From assembly GCF_910594005.1 (NCBI RefSeq), contig NC_057823.1, forward strand, positions 61,936,015-62,000,014: a stretch of DNA of 64,000 nt, written 5' to 3'. This document shows positions 25,901 through 37,900 of the stretch, one piece after another. Source of the DNA: Cervus elaphus. Taxonomy: Eukaryota; Chordata; Mammalia; Artiodactyla; Cervidae. The notes beneath the pieces are model-generated. The model did not search any database and had not been told where the DNA came from. It saw nothing but the letters and a program-made list of their open reading frames with translations. Made by a program: the position numbers and the translations under genes. Within the stretch, counting starts at the first letter, position 1, and every line of letters begins with the position of its first letter.

Positions 25901-28900
25901 TTTATATTAATGAACTTTTTCCCTTTTCCTATAACACGCTTGTGCAGTTTTTTTGTTTGTGCACAATCAGAATCAAGCTTGGAGAATTCTGAATCAGACT
26001 GACAATATAAAAGTTAAAGGAAAAAAAAAAAAGTTAAAGAAAAACAAAAAACAAAACATCAAAGAAAGAAGAGCTACAATAATTCTTCCTTTTCCACAGA
26101 AACTAAAATGTATTCAGTTGGGAAAGATAAGGGAAACATTTTTATCACTACAAACAAAACAGATGACAACTTAATATAGCCGGTACACACCATCCTCACA
26201 CTGCATTTTAAAAAGACTGATGATCTGATTTCTTGTCTTTTCTTTTACGCAATTAATTCTGCTACAGATTTTGAAGGATGTGAATTTTAAAATACCTGTT
26301 ACAACTGATTCCTTCCCCAATTGGTAGATGGTCTGCATTATACACCACGGAGTCAGCAGCACTGTGCTCTTCTAGGTCTTCTGACTGTTGTTCCAGGTCT
26401 TCCGTTGTTTCCAATCTGACAAGTTGAAAAGTTTGATAGGTCCAGCAAGCCTTAGAGATGTGGGCTTTAGATCATGTCAAATCAACTCTTAAGCAATCAT
26501 CTTCATTTCCTGTTGGGTTATTTGGTTCTCTTTTCTCCAGCTTTATTGTCCGCAGTGAAAAAACATCTGATAAAAATTTCAGCAGCAGCTGAAACAGATG
26601 CAGCTCCCTGCCACTCCTCTGGATTGAGAGTATTCAGAGCAAAGCAGTCTCTCCAGATATTTCAAGGTCTTCCCCTGTCATCTGGTTTATGCTGCTGAAT
26701 GACCAGCCACGTTCCTGGCAGCAATTGGTGAAGCCAGAAAAAGTTAAACTGGACATAAATGGTAAGAGAAGCCCAGTAAATACTGGAAGGTAATTCAAGG
26801 AAGATCATGGACATGTAGCATAATGTGATGGAAAAAGTATTTCTAATCTATTAAATGCCAACAATTTGACATCCATTTACATTATGATACAGTTATGCTT
26901 AGTAGCTAGTGGAACAGTAAACAGATGGGTTAAGATGATGAGAGTAATAGAATTCTGAGAGGATCCCCCTTTGGCTTTGCTACCTTCTGCAATTTTCCCC
27001 ATCTCTGCCCTATACTAAAGAAACAGTGAACTTAGGTGAATTCTGAATGTCCTAAAAATATTTCTCTTTCCTTTACTATGTCTTAAATGTCCTGAAAAGT
27101 ACCTTCCCTATAATCAATACAGTTGAATAAAAGGGAGTGGAAATGCATTTGGAAGTGTACCAGATGTAAATCTTTTCTTTTCCTCTTTAATCTGTATAAA
27201 AACAGTAACTGTAATCTTGTGGCACCTGAGCACTTAAAAACAGTAGTGATCACAGCCAGCTTTACAGGAGATGCCTTGTTTCTTAGTCTTTTGATGGCCT
27301 TTGAAATGGAATATTTCAAAAGATCTTTTTACAAAAGTAAACAGAAGTCTATTACACATAGGAAGTCCATCTTAGCTAAGTCAGACTTTGAAGTCTTTGC
27401 ACATTCTTAGTCAACTGCCAGAACAACTTATAGCTTTTGATGGAAGAAATGTTAGACATGGATTTCCCCAATATTATTATATAAAACATATTAGTAAAAG
27501 CTACTATTTGGGGGATCCCCCCTACCCCGGAATGCATGTGCTTGCAATACAGAGATTTACCTAAAAACTTACAGTAGGGGATCCTAAGAGAAGAGATGCC
27601 TTCAAACACCTTTATTACTTAGAAACTCCAGGCTTCACAGGAGATTTCTTACTGGATGACCCAGATAATGGAGTTGTGTTTAGAGGTTAGTTAGGGGGAA
27701 TAGATTCTCCTTTTCATGCCACTTTCAAGCTTTCACGGCTTTATATATGGGTGGGTTTGTGGAAGATCTGGTTAGGGCACTAAGTTTTATATCCCAAATA
27801 AAACAAGTTAAAGAATTTTGTTCTGAGTAGTCTGTGGTGATAATGTGGTATGTTTTATGAATCATCCATGTTTGTGTGATATTTGTATAACCTCAGTGTC
27901 TAATAACGCTATGAAATTTTTACAAGATTTTAAGTTGCTTTTATGAAAAATGGCTACAATACAAAATAGGGATTAAACTTCAGTTTAATTACAATTTTTT
28001 TCGAAGGAAACATATTAACTCAGCGGATCCAACTTTTCATCTTTTAGACCTGGATAAGGCAGGACAAAAATTCTGCTTGTTTATTGAGTAAGAGACACAG
28101 TAAACTAACAACCAAACTAGCTCAAAATAAGGTTATTCTTTCTGAAGGCTGCTGAATGCCTGAAGGAAGATGTTCTAGGTCAGATAAGATTTCAATCTAA
28201 TTTTAGTTCTAGAAACTGCAACTTGTGATGATCCTATTATCCCAGCTAGCTTTAGGCAAAAATTTGTTTCATTTTGTAAAAAAAGCAAATACACTGTAGG
28301 TGTCAGGTCCTCAGTTTAGAGTCTTTGTGGTCTTACCTAAATGGCAGAACCACTTCTTAGCAATACTAGCTAGCTTCCTACCTCATTGAGAATTTTGTTG
28401 ACACTATGATTTAAGTGAAGTCGCTCAGTTGTGTCTGACTCTTTGCAACCCCATGGACTGTAGCCTACGAGATTCCTCTGTCTATGGGATTTTCCAGGCA
28501 AGAATACTGGAGTGGGTTGCCATTTCCTTCTCCAGGGGATCTTCCCAACCCAGGGATTGAACCCAGGTCTCCCGCATTGCAGGCAGATGCTTTACTGTCT
28601 GAGCCAGACACTATGATTAGAAAGGGACAATTAAATCCCAACTATGATGCAGAGGCAGAGCACTGGACAAGCATCAGTGTTTGCCATCTCTAAGAACTCC
28701 CACTACATTAAACTTTCAACTCTGGATCCTTTCCAAATACAGAAACATGGAAGTGAACTACCTCAACTTCATTCTAATAGATGAGCTGCTGGGATGAGGA
28801 TGACATCAGTTAACTATACTACTTGAACAGTATCCTCAGATTAGAACCTATTTTTATATTACAAAACTTTTAAAATGCAACACTAATAACAAGGACCAAA

Positions 28901-31900
28901 GAAGATCAAGTTCAGACTAGAGCAGTCATTCAGAAATTACATTATTAGAAACAACAACAACAAAAAAACCCCCAAACAAACCTTACCCACCCACTACACT
29001 TTTAGGAAGTAGGCAGGTATCAGGAGTTAAGCCCCAGAAAGGGGAAAAGAAAGACAGACAAATAACACAGGAATTGAACTGTGTGGCAACAGTGATAAGA
29101 AATGGTACTGTGTCCTAACAGTTCTACTCCTTAGTAGAATGTACTAAGAATGCCAGAGAGAGAGAAGGGAAATAGACTAGAAGCCAAGTGGCATTCGCCC
29201 CAGTTTTCCTTTTTTTCCAATTTGCAAGGCGTTAACTGCAGAATTCAGTTCTACAGTAGACCCCCTTTAGATCCTGAATATTTGTACAATTTAAAAAAAC
29301 TGAAGCCCTAAGGAAAAAAATCCTTTTAAGAACACATGTTGGTAAATAGCAACTTAAAAAAAAAAAGAGACAGATTTATTTTTGTGATGAGAAAGGATGT
29401 GTCGAGCTTTTCAGTTATTTGAGCATTTAAGAGATAAATGAGGTGCTCTGCAACTGAGAAGACAGACACTCCGGGGGCAATGCCAGACTCCCCCCTTGAA
29501 ATTAGATCATGTTCTCAATGTTCCATTTTAAATGCTAAAGCATTAACATGCAGAAAATTCTTAACACTGTTAGTTGAAAAGTCAAAATACCATGGCTAAC
29601 CAGATTCATTATTAAAAATCAACAAGTGTTAGGTCTAGGATTTTGGATTGATTGATTATACCATATTCCCAACACCGAATGCTTATTTTGGAAAGGGTTA
29701 ATGAATGAGTAAAAAAGATGCAATTGTTAAAAAATGACCCAAAATCCCAAGAGAAATGATATAATATACACACATATATGTATATACAAATACATATACA
29801 TATATATATGAACAAGGACATTTGGGTTTAAAGTTAGTAGTCAAATTTTCCAAGGACGTCTTTTTTTAACAACAAAGAGCCAAATTTTTATGTATTTTAA
29901 AACCACCTCCTCGATCTAACACTGTTAGAAATGGATGAATTACCCAATTTTGTGTTCAATTTTTTTTCCCTGTAACGTCACTTGGTTCTTGGCTACTAAC
30001 CTTTCATGTTACTCTTGGTTTTGTCAGTTTGCTTGCCTGTGGGGGTTTGGGCCTGCTGACCCTGCCCACTTGAAGAGGCTGCCTGCTGTGCTGCTTTCTG
30101 CTTTAACATTGTCCAATCAAATGTGTAGTCATATTGGTGATTCAGGGTCCTAGAAAATATAAAATTTTATGTTAATCCGTTAACAACAAGGTCCAATTTA
30201 AATGCTCTACTGAACTTTCAAACAGTGATGGCATTTCTTTTCTTTGTGGTAGCTCCTGTAAGATTTCTTTCCCTATAGTTGCCTTCCTTTTTGATTAATT
30301 AATTCCACTTTTTACATATTATGATTGGAGGGAAATGTCACCACTTTGGTCTGCTGTATTCAAGAATAATTAAATCCCCTCCCTTTTCAAAAAGAAGCTG
30401 CCTTTAAACTTTTTTGAAAGGAGCAGGGGAGTGGGAATGAAGGGCAGCATGAGAGAATTCCCCAATGGTCCAGTGATTAGGGTTCCCTGCTTTCACTGCC
30501 AAGGGTGGTGGTTCTATCCCTGGTTGGGGAACTAAGATCCCAAAAGCTGCTCTGTGCAGCCAAAAAAAAGAAGCAGGGCAGCATGAACAACAAAAATACT
30601 GAGTCAAGCTATCAGTTATCTGGGTGAATATTCATAACAGACAGTACCCCCTGAAGACAAATCAGAGTAGACACGGAACTGTTAAAGTTTGAGAGACAGA
30701 CGTCTATGCTGACTTTGTCTATGCAAGACTTTTGTAGGATTAGAGGATTATCCCTAATTCTTCTCTTCCAACCAAGATTTTTGAGTCACATGTACTTTAT
30801 TTTTCCCTTTTGTTTAAGACCAATTATGGGTTGTTTACCTAGGGACCCTAGAGTTTGGGCCTACCTCTACAGTATCATAAACTTTGTCCGATTTTTAATT
30901 GTTATTCATTTTGGTATTAAACAGGATTTTCTACCAAGCTGGAGAGTCCCCAGTTCCACCAACAGTTACTTATATCTAATACTTACATTCTACTTTGAGC
31001 AAGATTCAATGGTTTCTCCATCTGAAACTATAACACTTCAAGGACATTTGGAAATAAAAAAATGTCAGCCTCACAGTTCCTTAACATTTCATTCATATTG
31101 GTTAGATCCGCTTTTATCTGCAACTTGTCAGAAGAGGTATGTTGGGTGGATTGAACTAATTTCCCTCACCAGTTTATAGTCTTAAAAACTGACCTGAAAA
31201 GAATGCGGAATAGCTGCCTCAGGTACATGTAATCCGGGGCTTCCTCAAAGCGCAGCCCACGACAATAGTTTAAGTACATGGCAAATTCTGCAGGAAATCC
31301 CTACAAGTTCAAGAGTTAAAACATAACATTAAAAAAACAACAAAAAACTCAATTCTAAGAAAATTTAATGTTTTTAAACACAAGCAAGAAACACATTTTA
31401 GGTATCTTACTTCTTTGCTGGAAGATCTGAGAACTAAAAAACAATTATATGACTTGTTATCCACACGAATTTAACAAAATTTCATCATCCAGACCACCTT
31501 ACTATGTATAGTATCTTTTAGTATTGGTAAAGGAAATGCATATCCTTTTCTTACAGTATCAGGTTCTTAAATAATTTAGATACCAGACTTCTTAACCTAT
31601 TAGTTTACCAACGTCCAGTAACTGGATGGCAACAAAGAATAACTAAAATGAGGCCTGTAATGTTCTTTGCCAGAACAGGACAATGAATGGGTACTCTTTC
31701 CCCATTCTGAAATTACTTTTAAAAATAGCAGTACAGACCTATATTAACAGAGAAGTAAAACCACTAAGAGTGCAATCAATCATACAGAGCAATCAAAATT
31801 ATGATACAGATCAATCCAATGCTTCATCCTATGAATAAACTAGGTTTATATATTTTTTTCCATAACTGTTATCATATTGTCCATATACATATTCTCTTTT

Positions 31901-34900
31901 CCATCAAAAGAAATCCATTAAAACATTCTTCTATATTATTTCCAACCTCCCCATAAACTATTTAGAAGTTCATGGCTGGATATTATTTGACCTAGTGAAG
32001 ATATCCTAATTAACCTGTTCCCTATAATTGGACATTTGGAGGATTCCAGTTTTCCTCTATTATACTAATAAGTACATCTGTGGATATCAATTTTTTCCAT
32101 GTTCGGTTTCTTAGCAAAGATTCTCAAAGATGTATATAAATTTTTTTAAGGCTATATATATTAGTCACCAAAAGGATTTTGCCATTAGGAATGTAGAAAT
32201 GCAAGCTATTAAAACAAAAACTCCCTCCCCCATAATTATTCAATTAATATTTTAATACACATTGTTAAATTACAAAACAAAAAACAAAAAAACAAAAACA
32301 AAAACTCCCAAGTCGCTTCCCCTTGAGTAAATCTGAATGTGAAGGGTGATGAGTTACAGAGGCAATCTCTTCCCACAACCTTATGGTTTTGAGAAATTTC
32401 TCATATTCGGAAGATAGGATACAATGTGTATAACATTTATTTTTATTGATTATACTGATAGAAACAAATTTAATTTTTACAAAGTACTTTTATGCTATTT
32501 CATTTTTGGTGGACAGTTAAAAATGAAACATACTGCACATTTTAATTCTTAAAAAACTCGTAACAGGGCTTTCACTTTTTAATATACATTCAGACTGTAT
32601 TAATAGTATTCCATATTTATCATATGAACTTGCTTTTACAAAAGAAAACTACCAACATAAGTTACATGGTAAGTTATTTGGGTGAACTATAACATACGAG
32701 TATTTTACTCATCAGCCTAAAATTTATTTCATAATTTAAAACAAAGACTCTCAGAAAGGGTCTTATTTTCTCAACTCATCCCCTCCACTCCTGCAGATAT
32801 GCAGAAAAGGTGAAAACCAATTTGTAGGTGGGGAGACACATAAAGACATCACCATTTTACACCCTTCCACAAAGTGCAATTTCAACTCATGCTGATTTCT
32901 CCCTTCTACCAGACAGATATATAATTATATATTGTTTTCTAATTATTTCAGGTATACAGCTGTCACAAAGATGACCATGTGGTCTTCTTTCTATGGAAGA
33001 GACATCATGACACAAGTATCTTTCTATTCTCAACTCACATGCTTCTCGCTATAATGTTTGAGATTTCAGAGAAATGAGTCTGATTCAAACTGCCATCTAT
33101 ATACTACTGGACACTTCCTATTTTTGGATTGTTCTAATCTGCTTGCCTTTGTTTCCCTAACTCCTCAATATGCCAGTTGTGGATATTCTTTCTTCTCTGG
33201 CACCAGCTCAGGAATAAGGAGAATATTTCTTAATTGAATTTACTCACCTATCAGTGAGGTTCTATTAGAAAAGTTTACCTGCTCTCTTATTTTTTCTCTA
33301 ATTTAAAACGGATCATATAGCATGTAAACCAGAGACATAATTATTTAAAATGACTCATATGTTCAAGTCATTCTTAAAAATACCAAGAATCAACCAAAAG
33401 TAAAGTTAAAACAGTAAACAGTTACTCAATAGGAAGTTTAAGTTCTGAGGCTGGGAAATAAAATGTTCATTTTTGGTTTTGGATCATTCATATTTTTAAA
33501 CAAATCATCAGTCTACACTTACCTTACATAAAACTTCAACAGGTGTGGACATCTTCTTTTCACTAATTTTTTCATATTTTTGTTTCTTTGTTGCAGCCTG
33601 TGGAGAATAAGAAACAAACCACACAAACATACTCAATATTATGAGAAGATAAACTAAACTTATTAGTTTAACATGTTACACATAAAAATAAACTTGTGAT
33701 TCAAGAGGAATCATAACCTAGGGAAAAAAGGAATGAAAGCATAATACATTTAAAATTTTCCCCCTAAGCTGTTAACTTTTCATATGACTTTCTGCTTCAA
33801 GAATATTTTTAGCTAATAGGAAAGACTGAGTCTAACAGGAACATTAAAATGTATGATTTAAGTAAAAATAGGTGGGGTCAAATTTTAAATTAGATTTCTT
33901 AACCCATGTTCAGCAAGGGCAATGGCATAAGCAGATCAACTAGTTCTACTGTACAGAAAAGTAGACATTTTCAACATAATGGCAACACACTAAAACAAAA
34001 AGCAGGCAATTTGAGTCTGGTTTACCTTTAGTCCTTGCCACGGCAGGCTGGTTCTATTAAAATACATCAAAACATATCCTAGTGATTCCATGTCATCTCG
34101 GCGACTAGAAAGGAAAATATAAATTTATAAGCTGAAGTTATTATGAAGAACATGTGAAAGAGCCAGGTACACCAGGAGAAATGTTTCCAAGCAAGGATAG
34201 AGAGTAATTTGTCATCATGAGCAAGTTAAGGTAATTTTTAAAAAGTTCCAAATGGGTTACTTCTAAACAAAATTTTCTCATAGAATTCAAAATTATAAAA
34301 TCCAACATGATCCTGCAACTTAACTTTTAGAGAAAAAAGAATTTAGCTAAATTAACCTTCTTCTCATGAAGTTCCCTAACCTGGAAGTGTATAATTTGTC
34401 ATTTCTACGCTTATTTTAAGGGGCAAAAATAAAAATGATTGACAAAAGATGAAAGTAGATGAAAAACTAGAATTCAAGTCAAAAAACAGAAAGAGTACAG
34501 AAATTATGACAGTGTTTAAACCAAATCCTTTATGTAGGGGTGGAAGAGGAGAACAGAGGATGGTCCACCAATCAAATTTTGATTTATTAGGAATCATGTA
34601 ATATTTTCCGTATGAAAATAACCAATACATTCTTTCCCCAAACTCAGCTTGCATCACTAATATATAAAAAGCACAAGATCACCATTAAGGAAAAAAGTAT
34701 TGCTTTTAGCTGCAAAAATAAAGTTGCCTTTAAACTTCTAACTTCCACGGTGCAGTATTTCCTCCTCAAGAGACAAGTTTCAACAAAGAAAACAAAAACG
34801 CCTCATTTAATTGGCTTCTCTGAACTGTCTAAAGAAGCAGGTAAAGGATTAATAAGTGTCTTTCAAATCTTCAGCCAAGAGGCAAATTTAGATATTATAA

Positions 34901-37900
34901 GAAACCAAGTAAAATACTTCAAAAACCCATCAATGGCTTTTGCTAGGGATTTGATAAACACACTCATTCCAGACTTACCTCTGCTCAATACCAAGATGTG
35001 CGTTGATGCTGGCATACCGAGCGGTGCCGGTGAGGTTCTTATCTTCTCTGTACGGTATGTGTTGCCTGGTCCTGTTGTCTCTGTACTTTTTGGCCAAACC
35101 AAAATCAATAAGGAATAACTTTAAAAGAAAATAAAGAGACATTAGATTCCCAATCTTTTTCAGTCGAACTGCTTCTTATTTATTAAATGGCATTTATTCT
35201 ATTTTGTTCAACCGTATCAAAATAAAGCATCGTAAGCAGAACAGATAATGAACAAACTTAACATTCCAGTAAGCTTTTACTAGACCTCATCAATAAATCA
35301 GGTTAAAAAAAAAATACAGTTACATCAAGCGGCTGATCCCTGTCAACTGAACAATTTCACAGGCCCAGCTCACTATACATTCAGAAGCCTGTCTCTGGAA
35401 CCTCCAACATAGTGGAGAACTTGTACACGTGCTCGACAGCAGAGCTGCTGACAAGTGTGCTGTGTGCCATATGAAGCCTGACATCCTGTTACTAGTGGTG
35501 AACAAGCATGGGGTTAAAAAAAAAAACTAGACATAAGCCACCTGGAACTCTTCCATTCTACAAAGGCCACTCTTTAGTATGTCAACAGAATGTTCATTAT
35601 CTGAAATAAGACAACTCTGAAAGTTTGATATTGACAATAAAACCAGGATTTTTATTTATAATAAATAAGTACTTTAAAACAAGCATACACTTCATTTTAT
35701 TCCCAAATGACATTTACACATGTGATCGGCTTAAGCTTCTGGAAAATATAACAAGTTGATCTATTACTTAAGTCAAGGTGGCTTACAATTAGCAGCTTAA
35801 ATGAGCTAACTAAAAACCGAAGTATTAATAGTATTTCAAAACAAAATAACATTTAGTGCTGTTTCATTTATATGACACGCAGGGAATAAGATGCTCATTT
35901 ATAATGCAGCTAATTTTTAGAAGTAATTCAGGTTTATTCTCCATGATTAAAACTTTTATAAGAAGAACAAAAGAAGCAAAAGTATTTTTAGGGGAAAAAG
36001 CCCAAAATATGTTCATATTTACCTACCTTCTAAAGCAAAATAATCTTAACTAAAAATTTTATTTAGCCTTTACCATAAAATCACTTATTTAAAGTTATGC
36101 CTACAAAATTTATTAAGCAAAGTAGGTCTATGTGCTCTTACACTATGTGGCCCTACATTATTCTTTTCTAGTTACACCTCAATTTTGTACTTTTTCTTCC
36201 TATTAGGCTGACATTGGGCCCCTTCTGCTACAGTTTACAGTGTGTGATGTACTGGGAAACATGATCACCTAGCCTGTTAGGGTCTGCCTCAAAAAATAAA
36301 TAAAGCAAGTTATTGATTTAAGTGGAAAAGATACCACCAAGTGCTTCTTTTAGAAAGATGAAAAATGCTTATTGCAGGCAGGCACTATAATCTAGCCTCA
36401 GTTAAGACACTGGGTAGGAAAGACTGAGATATGTGCTTCTGTAACCATGTTAACATTGAAATACTTATTTTCATCTAGTCTATTACAAAGAATAAAGATT
36501 AAATTTTCAGTAAAATGTAATTGGATAATGAAAGTTCTTTAGTATGATTAAATGACTGAACAACTGAGTTACTATAAAATAGGAACAGAGAAGTTAATGT
36601 TATAAATCACGAAGAGAAATAAAGACTTAAAAATATGAGCTTTAAGTTTCTTTTGATATGAAAACTGGCTCAGTACTCAAATATTAAAATGAGCAATATA
36701 TATTTCTGTTAAGCAAAACAAAAATTATGACTAAGTTCTACAGATTCACACCGAAAAGAAAACAAAGGAAAAACAAACACAAAAGGACATCCACCTTTAT
36801 GGCATTTAAAAACTATCTCTAAGAATTATGTGAGTTATGAATAAAAAGTGATTAGGACAGATTTTCTTCTAAGGACTATCTTCTGAGATTGCTTTCTTTA
36901 ATACTCCAAAATGGAGGAGAAAACAATAACCAACTCTGATAGGGTTAAGTCTGACAGTTATTCATTCATGCCTAGATTCAATAGCTTCATGTCCAACTCA
37001 ATAACCACTTTCTTAACAACTGGAAGACTCTGAGAATTCTTTCCTTCCACAACTCTAAAGGACAAAATCTAACTTATCAAGGAAACAAAAATGAAACACT
37101 ATCTTCTTAAGAATCTCAGTATCAAAGCAAAAAATTACAAAGCAAATGAATTTAAAATTTTCTCCTCCTATAAAAACTGAAAGTAAGTCAGGGAAAGTAA
37201 TGTCACTGATAAAAAGGTATTCCATTTGAAGAGCAAAACAACTGAAAACTACTTAAAATTTAAAAAGTTTAAATCTCTTGATAGTTCATTATCTAATGGT
37301 ACCTATTCATGCATGCTTCTTTAGTAGCTCTCCATGCATTGAATTTAAAATGAATAAAAACATACATAAATGGGAAATGTTTACATGAAACCATGTGATA
37401 CCAAGGATACAACCAAAATAGCCGCAGATATGTAAAACCAAACAAGGAAAAGTCAATATCCAATGTCATAAAACATTTTTTTTTATAGGTCTGCATATAC
37501 AAACAAGACATCTAAACTCTGGTGGTCAAGCTGCCTTTTTGTGGATTTTTTAACTACATGTTCAAAAATTTGTGCCTGTTTTAAAGAAAGCAGCATATTC
37601 TTTAAAGGCATACAGAAATGAGTTAATGTTGGGTATACTGGGATAACTCATTTAGGAGAGGTGTATTTTCTTCAGAAATACTATTGCCTATTTTAGGTTT
37701 TGGTATTTGCAACCATTTTTCTCTTCACCAGAGGTCACATTTCCTTGCCCTTTCAAGAATTCACAGGATCACTTTTCCTTATACCCCAGAAAACCTATCA
37801 CTATAAGTAATTATGCTGTAAGATATGAGTAAATTGTGTGAATGTATACGGATAAGGAAAAATAGGGCAGTAAAGTTGCCTTACAATGTACCTGATTACC

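Larger units (their letters stand above)
22953..30000 (-). other. CSNK1A1: CSNK1A1 last intron (7.0 kb)
   Basis: Bounded by the exon 10 donor gttagt and the terminal acceptor gatag. It holds a TA-rich microsatellite at 23871-23911, a second one at 29760-29810, one Bov-tA SINE at 28412-28606, and three segments with splice sites and open frames (26296-26415, 25381-25526, 25214-25322) listed as candidate alternative exons. Otherwise unique AT-rich sequence. Confidence 0.85.

Noticed and set aside
26540..26725. Segment with an acceptor (ttgctgccag) and short protein-like frames
   Set aside because: No good donor, all frames stop early when entered from exon 10, and several frames looked equally protein-like, so the impression is not informative.
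30706..31179. 157-codon plus-strand open frame in intron 9
   Set aside because: Antisense to the gene, no recognisable domain or promoter, and one frame of this length is not surprising in a window of 64 kb read in six frames.
34612..35118. 168-codon plus-strand open frame
   Set aside because: Its second half lies exactly opposite CSNK1A1 exon 6 and is a shadow of that coding sequence; the rest is intron.
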